In this document: piece after piece, positions 9,501 to 17,229 of the stretch
Layout: the number at the start of each line of letters is the position of its first letter
Position numbering within the stretch: position 1 is the first letter of the stretch
From: MGIIa-K1 sp964577145
GTDB taxonomy: Archaea > Thermoplasmatota > Poseidoniia > Poseidoniales > Poseidoniaceae
DNA: 55,824 nt
Direction of reading: 5' to 3'
Assembly: GCA_964577145.1 (NCBI GenBank)
Contig: CAZNXM010000009.1
Span: 1-55,824 of the forward strand
Translations under genes and position numbers: made by a program
Notes under the pieces: generated by a model
Databases searched by the model: none
Told to the model about the DNA's origin: nothing
Seen by the model: the letters and a program-made list of their open reading frames with translations, nothing else

Positions 9501-11373
9501 GATACCAAGATGAGGTTTGGCCGCCAGCAGCGGTCCAATCCATCAACACAACTTCACTGAAATCCTCATGATGTTGAGTGAGTTTTACCTCCATAGAATC
9601 CCATGGCTCGTCGCCTGTTTCCTCTCCACCAGAGATTCTCATCATTTCTCCTACAAGCATCCATGTACCATTATTTGGCGAGGTGATTATCGCACCAAGG
9701 TCGGAATCATTGCTTGGAGGTGGGTCGATGATGACTCCTCCGCCTCCACCATCGAGAGGTGTGCAAGCACGCTGCAATGCGGTATCAACTGCACATGATG
9801 CATCGACTAAGCCAAATCCCCAATCTGCATTCCAGCGATCTGAGACATCGGGTTCATCCGGGTCACCACGCTGTTCACTAGAATTTCGTAAGATATCCTT
9901 GACCTCTTCTGGAGTGAGAGATGATTCAGCTTGAAGCATCAAAGCAACGATGCCTGATACCAGTGGAGTTGCCATAGAGGTTCCATCTTTTTCCTCATAC
10001 CCATTATCGGCCATTGGCCGTGGCGATCCTGGAAATGAGGTGCCAGTAGCTGCTGATGCTGACATCATATCGCTACCATAGGCGCTAATATCAGGCTTCA
10101 ACTCATCCCAATCATCACCATCATTATCCGAATTTCTGGGACCCGAATTGGAATAAGATGCCATGTTGTCATCGGTGCGATTTATCGTACCGCGGTCCTC
10201 AGCAGAGCCGATTGTAATGGCACCATCTGCACTCGCTGGTGAAGGAATTCTACGCTTACCGTCATTACCTGCAGCGACAATACAAGAAATACCATTGACA
10301 GTAGCATTGTTAACCAATCTGGCTTCAGCACCAGTTCCATTATCTCCGTCATCATTTGGATCGAGTTGATTACCAATTGAGCCAAAAGACATCTGAGCGA
10401 TTTGTATGCCGATTGCACCATTGCCCCAGTTGGTATCTCTATTGTTGATTACCCACTGAATACCATTGATTGAATTCTGTGAATTTGTACCACCGCTATC
10501 TGTTAGAACCTTGACATCGACAAGATACGCACCCGGTGCAGTTCCCATGTCAATTCCTCTTGCATCCCCCGTTCCAAGGGCAATGCCTGCGACGTGGGTT
10601 CCATGCCCTTGCCCATCATCTGGGTCCTGGCTACCATCTGGATTGGATGCCTGAGATGTAGCATCATATCCTGCTACCCACTTCTGGTCATCATAGGAAT
10701 TTGCATCTAAATCGGGATCATCGTCTTGGTCATCAAAATCATTGAGAGAGCGATGCTCATTATCCACACCACTGTCGAGTACAGCGATTACTATTCCTTC
10801 ACCAGTATATCCACGGTCGTATAGAGTTCCACCATAGACTTCTGAAGGTCTGACCCTTGAAGCAGGACTTGCTGTTGAAAGGAATGTAGTCATCACATTT
10901 TGCATTTCGACGACTACTACCGATTCCAATGCATGAATCTCGAGAATTGCACTTACGGGAACATGGTCGACTACAATGGAATCGATTGAATCCATAACTT
11001 GGAACCATGAGCCTTCTGATTCCCAGCCATGATTCTCTAGGATTGCTACAAGTTGCTCGATTTCATAATCGGTTGGATGCCAAGCAAAATCAACGATTAT
11101 CGCAACGGTATTGTGTCCGTCATCACCAATAATCGAAGTTGGAGAAGGAGAGGCCTTGCCAGCTATGACCTCTTCTAATCGGTCATCTAGTCCGTCAAAA
11201 TCTGAATCCGGACCATATGCAAACCACCAACCATATTCCTCACTCGCAGCCTTATCGCCACGGTGGGGCATACGGTCCTCCGCTACCTCCTCTACATCGA
11301 ATGCTGAAGCGAATGCTGAGAGGTCAGCCATGACAAAGACCAGTACCAGAAGGAGTGCTCTGATGTTCAACAT
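6538..11373 (-). CDS. Giant membrane-anchored subtilisin-like protease with cytosolic zinc-ribbon tail
   Basis: 1611 residues. Signal peptide about 1-24. The S8 catalytic domain spans about 175-540: Asp200 (AVLDSGVD), His257 (GHGTHVAG), oxyanion Asn370 (AAGNDG), Ser466 (DGTSMATP). Long beta-rich ectodomains follow, with CARDB-like segments (about 760-1000) and a possible beta-propeller region (about 1030-1370). A single transmembrane helix lies at about 1401-1423 (nt about 7105-7172), followed by RKTHEEE. The cytosolic tail of about 188 residues has acidic, charged helical (KRLERRMKRKEERETKEAF) and proline-rich parts. The last 30 residues (nt 6541-6627) form a ribbon with CGEC and CPIC. It lies 71 bp after the rhomboid gene on the same strand. 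Likely extracellular protein degradation; the cytosolic tail is unusual. Confidence 0.92.
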   Translation of the reverse strand: MLNIRALLLVLVFVMADLSAFASAFDVEEVAEDRMPHRGDKAASEEYGWWFAYGPDSDFDGLDDRLEEVIAGKASPSPTSIIGDDGHNTVAIIVDFAWHPTDYEIEQLVAILENHGWESEGSWFQVMDSIDSIVVDHVPVSAILEIHALESVVVVEMQNVMTTFLSTASPASRVRPSEVYGGTLYDRGYTGEGIVIAVLDSGVDNEHRSLNDFDDQDDDPDLDANSYDDQKWVAGYDATSQASNPDGSQDPDDGQGHGTHVAGIALGTGDARGIDMGTAPGAYLVDVKVLTDSGGTNSQNSINGIQWVINNRDTNWGNGAIGIQIAQMSFGSIGNQLDPNDDGDNGTGAEARLVNNATVNGISCIVAAGNDGKRRIPSPASADGAITIGSAEDRGTINRTDDNMASYSNSGPRNSDNDGDDWDELKPDISAYGSDMMSASAATGTSFPGSPRPMADNGYEEKDGTSMATPLVSGIVALMLQAESSLTPEEVKDILRNSSEQRGDPDEPDVSDRWNADWGFGLVDASCAVDTALQRACTPLDGGGGGVIIDPPPSNDSDLGAIITSPNNGTWMLVGEMMRISGGEETGDEPWDSMEVKLTQHHEDFSEVVLMDWTAAGGQTSSWYLDVLVKEDWVSETETYVVIEARAVNSTDASASDVRWGRISRMMVSFGSPSSGTSISDTVTFSGSAQGIEADELHYRVGSEEWLMVHTFDSTDNEIQDWSFTWDSTEVDDGSHRISIKMVNLSGLETDVVRRTFTVDNQPAAPALKFQSSVEILDQDLLPATSAVAGTVLEIHFSVVNTGDADASDLHLSLDAPGSDSNTYPSEGKLPTLAQGETRSVILWWWATDPGDHTVTLNIDPNGLQNEIDISDNSYSFQFLVEERPIEPTLRFLTSAVTTSPSVPSPPANPDNPVSYKINVRVDNLGQTDATSIIMTLYTWEETGWQTYSGDRQTIAVIGGSTSGTGNSKASFTHSAEESGTIQHRVILEGNGVDAEHSELRFNVIVDGFEVSSPTRLTLSEGESAIGFAGIDGGGLLFTTINGELHARTLTPTFGMPGDTLIESDWTGEFAFIVREDGRAQVTWTRRFQDGTGYTLYEVRTASIGASGDLMNVMSHMTPIKQSEGEYWGLDLAEKDGRIVLAGYHRDISTGGSWLDVTNIFLIVGEDGDSNQGWFTRSNVITDVDINPQFGNPIAVGIGEKYVHILYQAMRDDVTGQERVGLFYAHGEAHITPWSFQSAVGDNAAMPELLVIEENNKDVLIAGWVEHTGRSATINTAVTDSIWSLDSPTTTPAPGATKVVILKIDDGIRVLHDEVGVYGPVVRYGLRLADEPEVGHSNLVGEGHVVGAGDIGEDGIIVSVSPSGTVNVRKMALINPVDDIDDGNFILDMLLEPLPGDNEQQKMMVLVGITIGLFTLLACVVIVLRKTHEEELELEVSTGTGDIELLVEPEEDAPLVAIDADGNDELVISTGTKVLVEIAEEEVTERDLVTELEAKVEAGTASKRLERRMKRKEERETKEAFDKMISELPPIPLPGELPSPAELPILTDLPPPPAPGELPLPMPPAPGMMPLPPMPAPTREVSCGECSATVTVKDMTLRNMDCPICSATINM

Positions 11374-11381
11374 ACGGCCAT

Positions 11382-11399
11382 CCCGCCCTTACGGGCGGG
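11382..11399 (-). promoter_or_regulatory. 7-bp GC hairpin with GTAA loop in subtilase leader
   Basis: On the minus strand CCCGCCC-GTAA-GGGCGGG, a perfect 7-bp stem with a GNRA-type tetraloop. It ends 8 nt before the subtilase ATG, so it would cover any ribosome-binding region. It could also act as a terminator for the rhomboid gene, but no T tract follows. Function inferred only. Confidence 0.5.
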
Positions 11400-11429
11400 C
11401 TCTGGCCCCAATGAACCTTCCCGCCATAC

Positions 11430-11446
11430 GAGCCCCGTAGGGGCTC
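11430..11446 (-). promoter_or_regulatory. 7-bp hairpin with TAC/GTA triloop at the rhomboid stop
   Basis: GAGCCCC-GTA-GGGGCTC (plus strand), a perfect 7-bp dyad with a three-base loop overlapping the last bases of the rhomboid stop codon. It is one of several hairpins in this window with a GTA or TAC loop. Terminator, leader element or protein-binding dyad are all possible. Confidence 0.5.
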
Positions 11447-12404
11447 AAGGCCATGTGAGATGTGACTTGTCCACAGTACAACGAATTCTCATCCGATGCA
11501 CCTCCAATTTGCCCTCACAAACCGGACATTTGGCTTTCTCGGAAATCTCTTCCATCCAAGCCTGTCTGGTTTCTTTCTCATCTCCCTCCTCTCGGAGGCG
11601 TTTTACAAGTTCATCTAAACCAACAAAGGGATGTTCTAACGGAAGCTCTTCTATCTCGGTTTCTCCTTCCCAATCAGTACCTTTTCTGATTATCGGGAGC
11701 ATGGCATATGCCAATACAAAACCACCTAGATGAGCCATATGGGCAACATCAGAAATTTCATTCATCTCATATTTTTGCCAAGTTCTGAAAACCTCGAGGG
11801 CAAAATAGACTAAAGCGATGAAATGAACTGGCCATTTTCTAATGAGAATGAATGGAAAGAATACCTCATCTCGTGGCCATCCCATCAGGTAAGCTCCTAA
11901 GATTCCAAAAGCGGCACCAGAGGCTCCTAACACAGGTGATGTCGAACCTGGATTTGCCAAGGTCCAAGCGATTGATCCACCCAATAATCCAACAAGATAT
12001 GATATGCACCATCTGCCCCTACCTAATCTCTCTTCGAGAGGAATCCCTACAAGGGCGATAATGATGATGTTTGAAAGCACATGCAAAGGGTCAATGGGAT
12101 TGTGAACAAAACCAGAGGTAATCAATGTCCACAACTCACCTGATTCGACAAGAGCAGGCCTCATCCATAGGTAGTCAACAAGGTACCAATATCCCGTCCA
12201 ATGCCAAATCATTTGAACGATATATCCGAATAAAAGTGAGAGTGTAAGGGCCATGGCAATCGAGGCTTTCTCCTTCCATGCCCATAGGAGGGGGCCAATG
12301 ATCGCCGCCACCCAAATACTGAGTAAAATCCCCTCCATGTAGTAAGCGGAGGAGGCGGCGCCTTGAAGCCACTGCGGTTGTTCGAGGTAAATGATGGGAA
12401 TCAT
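11445..12404 (-). CDS. Rhomboid-family intramembrane serine protease with C-terminal Cys-rich module
   Basis: About 319 residues from ATG 12404 (MIPIIYLEQ). An alternative start at 12338 (MEGILLSIW) would begin just before the first helix. Seven hydrophobic helices in 1+6 arrangement. HVLSN in the second core helix, catalytic Ser in GASGAAFG and catalytic His in AHMAHLGGF complete the rhomboid dyad. After the last helix a charged cytosolic tail ends in a zinc-ribbon-like KCPVC-x13-C-x5-H pattern. Rhomboids cleave type I membrane proteins within the bilayer. The next gene on this strand encodes exactly such a protein, the anchored subtilase. The 5' end overlaps the divergent ABC gene by 14 bp if both outermost ATGs are used. 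Confidence 0.9.
   Translation of the reverse strand: MIPIIYLEQPQWLQGAASSAYYMEGILLSIWVAAIIGPLLWAWKEKASIAMALTLSLLFGYIVQMIWHWTGYWYLVDYLWMRPALVESGELWTLITSGFVHNPIDPLHVLSNIIIIALVGIPLEERLGRGRWCISYLVGLLGGSIAWTLANPGSTSPVLGASGAAFGILGAYLMGWPRDEVFFPFILIRKWPVHFIALVYFALEVFRTWQKYEMNEISDVAHMAHLGGFVLAYAMLPIIRKGTDWEGETEIEELPLEHPFVGLDELVKRLREEGDEKETRQAWMEEISEKAKCPVCEGKLEVHRMRIRCTVDKSHLTWP
12391..12404. promoter_or_regulatory. Dyad ATGAT-GGGA-ATCAT joining two divergent start codons
   Basis: The 14-bp inverted repeat has one start codon at each end: ATG 12391 of the ABC gene on plus and ATG 12404 of the rhomboid on minus. Neither gene then has its own 5' spacer; promoters would have to lie in the opposite coding sequence, unless the rhomboid starts at 12338. 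Confidence 0.45.
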
Positions 12405-13569
12405 CGAACTATCCGGACTTCGCCTGCGCAGAGGGCGCAGACAGGTACTTGATGATTGGAATCTCACAGTAAAATCGGGTGAGGTCGTAGTACTCTCTGG
12501 TGAGAATGGTTGCGGTAAATCTACACTTATCGAAGCAGCGGCTGGACTCCTACCCCTTGAAGCGGGATCTTCAACGATTTCCGGGCAATTAATTCGCGAC
12601 CATCAGGGAAGAAGAGGCAGGACGAAATTCGGACTATGTCTCCAAAATGACTGTATTATGGGTGACGAATTAGTTGAAGAGCGACTACTTGACGTTGCAG
12701 GACATCTCTTCGATGTGAAATCATTATTGCGCGAATGGGGACTTGACCATCGTGCAAACGACCGCGTGGCCATGCTTTCAGGTGGACAACGAAGGAGAGT
12801 TGCTGTTCTCTCAGGTTTACTTCCTGCTATGCTTTCATCCAATCCTGTCGCTGTTCTACTCGATGAACCGGATTCTGGTTTAGACGATGCCTCGGTGGAT
12901 AGGCTTGCCAAACTGCTTCGTGACTTGGCAGCAGGTGGTCATTCAATCCTCGTCGCTTCACACGATGAAAGAATAAAAGGAGTAGCAGATCGACTAATTT
13001 CATTCCCATATGAAGAGGAAAAAGTGTCCCAGACAGTAGGAAAATTTTCTCAAATAAAATTCTCTTCACAAAGAAATTCATTCATCGGTCTAAGAATGAC
13101 TGTTCGAACTATGGTCGGTTTTGCCAATAATGGAATCGCAGGATTTCTCGTACTAGGTGCGATGTTAGCATTAATCGATTCTTCAATTCTTGAAGGCAAT
13201 CTCAAGACGGCATACTTACTCGCTCCATCACTTGCTGCTGGCCTTTGTGGGGACCCGATGTTTAGACTACTCCAAGAAAATAGGTCACATGCATGGTGGA
13301 AAGCGATGAAAGCAATTCCACCAAATGGTCTCTCAGCGGTTTTTGTAGGCACAATAATTCTCACCACTTTTGCATCAGCGAGCATCAACCACTTCGATGT
13401 GACAATCATCTTGGCAGGAGGGTTTCTTGGGGTTTTCACAGCAGGATGTGTTGGGCTACTTTCTCATGCAACACTAGGTTTATCACGCCCAAATGCGGTG
13501 ATGATTCGCTTGTTGACTCCGCTACTTATCCTACCATGGTCACTTGTTGTAGACCGTTTATCACAGTGA
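12391..13569 (+). CDS. ABC transporter, CcmA ATPase fused to CcmB-like membrane domain
   Basis: 392 residues. N-terminal ATPase (1-210): Walker A GENGCGKST (about 38-45), signature LSGGQRRR, Walker B VAVLLDEPDSGLDD, switch His in VASHDER. The C-terminal part (about 220-392) holds four or five hydrophobic helices. In bacterial system I cytochrome c maturation, CcmA and CcmB are separate proteins that form an ABC complex with CcmC and CcmD to release haem-CcmE. Here CcmC and CcmD follow directly, which supports a CcmA-CcmB fusion. The membrane half has weak visible similarity, so the CcmB label is inferred from context. Start could be ATG 12391 or 12394. Confidence 0.75.
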   Translation: MMGIIELSGLRLRRGRRQVLDDWNLTVKSGEVVVLSGENGCGKSTLIEAAAGLLPLEAGSSTISGQLIRDHQGRRGRTKFGLCLQNDCIMGDELVEERLLDVAGHLFDVKSLLREWGLDHRANDRVAMLSGGQRRRVAVLSGLLPAMLSSNPVAVLLDEPDSGLDDASVDRLAKLLRDLAAGGHSILVASHDERIKGVADRLISFPYEEEKVSQTVGKFSQIKFSSQRNSFIGLRMTVRTMVGFANNGIAGFLVLGAMLALIDSSILEGNLKTAYLLAPSLAAGLCGDPMFRLLQENRSHAWWKAMKAIPPNGLSAVFVGTIILTTFASASINHFDVTIILAGGFLGVFTAGCVGLLSHATLGLSRPNAVMIRLLTPLLILPWSLVVDRLSQ

Positions 13570-13581
13570 GGTTCAAGGATG

Positions 13582-13596
13582 AGGCCCTACGGGCCT
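13582..13596 (+). promoter_or_regulatory. 6-bp hairpin with TAC triloop upstream of ccmC
   Basis: AGGCCC-TAC-GGGCCT, a perfect stem 13 bp after the ABC stop and 7 nt before the ccmC ATG. It belongs to the GTA/TAC-loop hairpins seen elsewhere in the window. Confidence 0.5.
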
Positions 13597-13603
13597 AAGA
13601 CTG

Positions 13604-14302
13604 ATGTCCCGACTCTCCGAGGTGCTCACCATCACCGGCCTTGCCGGTTGTGCACTCACTTTGTGGCTTGGATTCACATGGGTTCCTTCTGTTTCAATCA
13701 CCGCATTTGAAGCTCCTGCGGCTCAGAGAATTTTCTACTGGCATGTGCCAAGTGCCTGGGCTGCAATGTTGTCTTTCACTATGCTCTTTGTTGGCTCTGC
13801 CGCTTGGTTCTTCAAACGCCGAGAATGGGGTTGGAGGCTTCAGATTGCTGCTTCCGAAGCCGGTCTTGCCACTGGTCTGATGGCTGTTCTTTCAGGCTGT
13901 ATTTGGGGAGCAGCAGAATGGGGAGTTCCTTGGGATTGGACAGATGTCCGACTCAATACATTTGGAATTCTGACTCTACTCGCACTTTTCCTAGTGCTCG
14001 GAAGACGTTCTCAGCCTGATGGAATCGAAACCAGAGATACCTTTTCTTCATTCGGTCTATTCGGATTCATACTTGTCCCCCTTACCTATGTTGCAACGAG
14101 GCTGTGGCAGGTGCGTCATCCTGGTCCGGTCATCGGGACCAATGAAGGAACACTTGCAACCGACATGGGGTATGTCCTACTATTGGGAGCAATCTCAATG
14201 ACAATTCTAGTATCGGGTCATGTAATCGCAGGAATGAGGCTTGCACGCCTCGAATTATTGCTTGAAGAACTTCAAGACAAGCACGAGGGGGTTTCTAGAT
14301 GA
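13604..14302 (+). CDS. ccmC: Cytochrome c maturation protein CcmC (haem handling)
   Basis: 232 residues, about six transmembrane helices. The CcmC tryptophan-rich periplasmic motif is visible as WGAAEWGVPWDWTDVRL, and conserved histidines flank it (YWHVPSAW before, VRHPGPVIG after). CcmC binds haem at the outer membrane face and, with CcmAB and CcmD, loads it onto CcmE for attachment to apocytochrome c. The gene lies 34 bp after the CcmA/B fusion and overlaps ccmD by ATGA. CcmE, CcmF and CcmH are not in this window. Confidence 0.92.
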   Translation: MSRLSEVLTITGLAGCALTLWLGFTWVPSVSITAFEAPAAQRIFYWHVPSAWAAMLSFTMLFVGSAAWFFKRREWGWRLQIAASEAGLATGLMAVLSGCIWGAAEWGVPWDWTDVRLNTFGILTLLALFLVLGRRSQPDGIETRDTFSSFGLFGFILVPLTYVATRLWQVRHPGPVIGTNEGTLATDMGYVLLLGAISMTILVSGHVIAGMRLARLELLLEELQDKHEGVSR

Positions 14303-14445
14303 CTGGAATGACACACTTAGCCCTCGCATATATTGGCATGATTACCGCCCTTGGAATTTGGACTTGGACAGTACTCACCCGTAGTCGGGACCTCGAAGCG
14401 AGAATAAATGCCCTAGAACAGGCCCTTTCCGAGGGTGAAGAATAG
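14299..14445 (+). CDS. ccmD: CcmD-like small membrane protein
   Basis: 48 codons, ATG 14299 overlapping the ccmC stop (ATGA). One transmembrane helix (AYIGMITALGIWTWTVL) is followed by a basic, amphipathic helix RSRDLEARINALEQAL. This is the classic CcmD layout: a single helix with a charged C-terminal helix that stabilises the CcmABC-CcmE complex. Position right after ccmC supports the call; the sequence is too short for independent proof. Confidence 0.8.
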   Translation: MTGMTHLALAYIGMITALGIWTWTVLTRSRDLEARINALEQALSEGEE

Positions 14446-14488
14446 AATCATTCAACAGCGGCATTAATTGAAACAAGGATGGGATAGC

Positions 14489-15544
14489 ATGGATCTTGGT
14501 GGTGAGTTTTGTCTTGTGTGCGGGGCTGCACCACCTCTTTTCAGTGGCCGCATGTGTGAGAAATGCACTCGTGAGAGGGTGAAACTTGCTGATATTCCTA
14601 AAAACGTTCCATGGACACGATGCGCACGATGCGGAAGGATTGATTTTCAAGGAAAATGGTCCGAAGTCGAAGGTGATGATTTGTGGTATGAATTAGTTCA
14701 ACGCAATGTTGGATTCCATCCCGAAGTCGAAGACCTAGAAATGGGAATACAAGCGCAAGAAGTTGATGGCCGCCATACTCTGATTCACATTCAAATGGAG
14801 GGCGTAATCGACGACCTACTCTATACTGACGAAAAAACAATGCGAGCTAGGATGTCAAATGGAGTATGTCTAACATGTACCCGCCAAGCGGGTAATTACT
14901 TCGAAGCAACGGTACAGATTCGCTCAAGTGCACGACGCCTTTCTGAAGAAGAATTCCTTGTCTTAAGAGCCACTCTTAACACAATACTTGAGGAGATGCC
15001 TGACGACCCGATGTTTTTCGTCACATCTGAAGGTCCAGTCACTGGAGGGTACGATGTTGTTCTCGGCTCTAAGGCACTGGCAAGAGCATGGGGGCGCCAC
15101 CTCGTTAGCAATCATGGTGGACAAATTGCAACTACTACTTCGGTCGTTGGAAGAAAGGATGGAGCGGACCTTACCAGACTAACACTACTCTATCGTAAAC
15201 CGGGATACGACTTAGGCGATATCATCCGTTGGCGAGGAGAATTATGGCGGCCATCGAATTGGTCAGGAGAAGGTGCGGTCCTCGAAAAAATCGAACGCCG
15301 TGAAAGAACAGGTGCTTCTTGGCGTGATTTAGAAACCGCGACAGTAGTTATTCGTCAAAATGAGCTACATTACATCGATATTGTCAGCGAGGATTCATCA
15401 GTAGCGGAATTCCTCGACCCAAATACGTGGAAGATGGAAGCGGTTCGGCTACCCTACGAACATGTGGCTGGGAGAAAACTCCTTCTCGCTCGCATCGATG
15501 GGGAATGGTTGAGTTTACCATACATGGGAATGGACGGTGAGTGA
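14489..15544 (+). CDS. Nmd3-like ribosome biogenesis protein
   Basis: About 351 residues from ATG 14489 (MDLGGEFCLVCG); an upstream TTG 14468 is less likely. Paired Cys motifs lie at the N-terminus (CLVCG, CEKC, CARCG) and CLTCTR follows at about residue 130. The segment GNYFEATVQIRSS and later beta domains resemble the archaeal/eukaryotic Nmd3 core. In eukaryotes Nmd3 is the 60S export adaptor; in archaea it is thought to act in large-subunit maturation. It starts 43 bp after ccmD, and the next gene's ATG directly follows its TGA. Confidence 0.8.
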   Translation: MDLGGEFCLVCGAAPPLFSGRMCEKCTRERVKLADIPKNVPWTRCARCGRIDFQGKWSEVEGDDLWYELVQRNVGFHPEVEDLEMGIQAQEVDGRHTLIHIQMEGVIDDLLYTDEKTMRARMSNGVCLTCTRQAGNYFEATVQIRSSARRLSEEEFLVLRATLNTILEEMPDDPMFFVTSEGPVTGGYDVVLGSKALARAWGRHLVSNHGGQIATTTSVVGRKDGADLTRLTLLYRKPGYDLGDIIRWRGELWRPSNWSGEGAVLEKIERRERTGASWRDLETATVVIRQNELHYIDIVSEDSSVAEFLDPNTWKMEAVRLPYEHVAGRKLLLARIDGEWLSLPYMGMDGE

Positions 15545-16615
15545 ATGGAAGAAGGGATCATTCGCTTGGCAACCGCACTCGATTCTGAAGACATGATTGG
15601 TTATACCCGTAAATTTGCAGATGATCTTGAAGACGGTCAAGAATGTGTACGGGAGGAATTACTTCCGTGGCTTAGTACGATTCGTAAGAACTGGTCGGGA
15701 GTTCTATTCCTTGGCATGGGTGGTTCCGCCGCCGGTGGAGACTTCATCTCCACAATTGCAGATCGCCTTGGAAAGAAACCTGTACGAACTCATCGAGGAT
15801 ATGAACTGCCAGAATGGTGGGATTCTTCATGGTTAGTTGTCGCTACATCATATTCTGGAAATACCGAAGAAACCCTTTCCGTAACCGAAGCCGCTGCTGC
15901 AGATGGAACTGTTGTTGTGATTTCTAGTGGAGGAGTTCTTGCAGGGATGTGTGAACTCCATGAAAATATGTATCTGATTTCATGTCCTTCTGGACAACCC
16001 CCCCGTTCTGCATTCGGACACTTGTTCAGCCGTCAACTTGCATTGATGGTGCATGCGGGTATTCTACCACATACTCTTGGTTCAGAGGCTTTGATGAGAT
16101 TGAGATTAGCCGTGGGAGATTGTGATATCTTGGCTGACCCAGAAGGTGATATTTGCTTACTTGCTGCTGAATTGATTGAAGCGCCAATTTCAATTCTCGG
16201 ACCATCTGAACTCTTACCTGCCCTGAATAGATTCAAGAATCAACTCAATGAAAACTCAGCAAGATTTGCACGAATTGATTCATTTCCTGAAATGAATCAC
16301 AACGAAATCGTCGCATGGGGAGGAGTTGGTCCCGACCAAGACCCTCAATCTGGAAATCAGGCTGTGCTTCTCGTTAACTGGGATGGGATGCATCGAAGAG
16401 TGCATCAACGGATGGACTGGTTTGTTTCACATTGTCCAAGTGAAAGAGCATGGAGGATTCAGGGCGAAGGAGCTAGTTTGGTTGAAGCATTACTCCACCT
16501 TTGTATTACAATGGACTGGCTCTCAATTGCATTAGCACTATTGCATGGAAAAGACCCTTCTGCAATTGATCCAATTTCTTCCTTGAAGCAACACCTTTCC
16601 GAAATAAATCAGTAA
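15545..16615 (+). CDS. Bifunctional phosphoglucose/phosphomannose isomerase
   Basis: 356 residues, the length of archaeal PGI/PMI. Tandem SIS domains. Visible motifs: FLGMGGSAAGGD (sugar-phosphate loop), SYSGNTEETL, SGQPPRSAFG and FPEMNHNEIVAWGG with the catalytic Glu/His region. It interconverts glucose-6-P or mannose-6-P with fructose-6-P, feeding glycolysis and glycan precursors (GlmS uses the same fructose-6-P). ATG starts directly after the Nmd3 stop. The 3' end overlaps the convergent M23 gene by 7 bp. Confidence 0.93.
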   Translation: MEEGIIRLATALDSEDMIGYTRKFADDLEDGQECVREELLPWLSTIRKNWSGVLFLGMGGSAAGGDFISTIADRLGKKPVRTHRGYELPEWWDSSWLVVATSYSGNTEETLSVTEAAAADGTVVVISSGGVLAGMCELHENMYLISCPSGQPPRSAFGHLFSRQLALMVHAGILPHTLGSEALMRLRLAVGDCDILADPEGDICLLAAELIEAPISILGPSELLPALNRFKNQLNENSARFARIDSFPEMNHNEIVAWGGVGPDQDPQSGNQAVLLVNWDGMHRRVHQRMDWFVSHCPSERAWRIQGEGASLVEALLHLCITMDWLSIALALLHGKDPSAIDPISSLKQHLSEINQ

Positions 16616-17229
16616 AGTGGACCGAGTACAATTCTTGGATCCGGGAATCTTTCGAGAGCCCATTCACGTTCTGATATTGCAACTACTCCAAGCATGTCAT
16701 TGTCAACTGGTTCTTCCCAAGACAACTGGAAATGAAGATGTGGAGGCCATCCTCCGTTTACTGCTTCATCGCCTATTGTGGCGAGCAGATGACCTTCACT
16801 TACGCTTTGACCAACTTCTACCATTTCCAAACTTTCAGTTGAAAGGTGGCCATGCAGTGCCCAAATATCTCTACCATCGAGTGAATGTTTTGTGATTATT
16901 GTCGGCCCGTAAGAGCCTTCTTCGCTATTGATGCCCATCGAATGAACAACACCATCTGCGAATGCAAAAACCGGCTCACCGACTGGAGCACCGATATCTA
17001 TTCCTACATGAAGTTCCCTTTTGCCCTCGAAAATCTCCTGCGTATACATACCAGGCCTAATCTCATCATATCTACCGATTTGATAGGCAAAGGGGCACTG
17101 AAAATTGGGGTCAACTCCCCTAGTATAATCGAAAACCCAGTATTCATCGGGTAGTTGGATGACGGGGTGCATGTAAGTCGGAAAACGCCTTGCCTCTTCA
17201 AACGACCTACGATGAGATGAAGTGCTCAC
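16609..17229 (-). CDS. M23/LytM-fold metallopeptidase-like protein
   Basis: About 206 residues from GTG 17229; GTG 17235 or ATG 17172 are alternatives. The LytM zinc site appears complete: HVGIDIG (H-x3-D), HGHLS, and HLHF near the C-terminus. M23 enzymes normally cut peptidoglycan cross-links, which this archaeon should lack. No signal peptide is visible, so the protein may be cytosolic, which also argues against a wall role. It could be a peptidase for another substrate, or defence against or feeding on bacteria by an unusual route. Convergent overlap of 7 bp with PGI/PMI; the start touches a 19-bp palindrome shared with the divergent membrane-protein gene. Confidence 0.8.
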   Translation of the reverse strand: MSTSSHRRSFEEARRFPTYMHPVIQLPDEYWVFDYTRGVDPNFQCPFAYQIGRYDEIRPGMYTQEIFEGKRELHVGIDIGAPVGEPVFAFADGVVHSMGINSEEGSYGPTIITKHSLDGRDIWALHGHLSTESLEMVEVGQSVSEGHLLATIGDEAVNGGWPPHLHFQLSWEEPVDNDMLGVVAISEREWALERFPDPRIVLGPLY

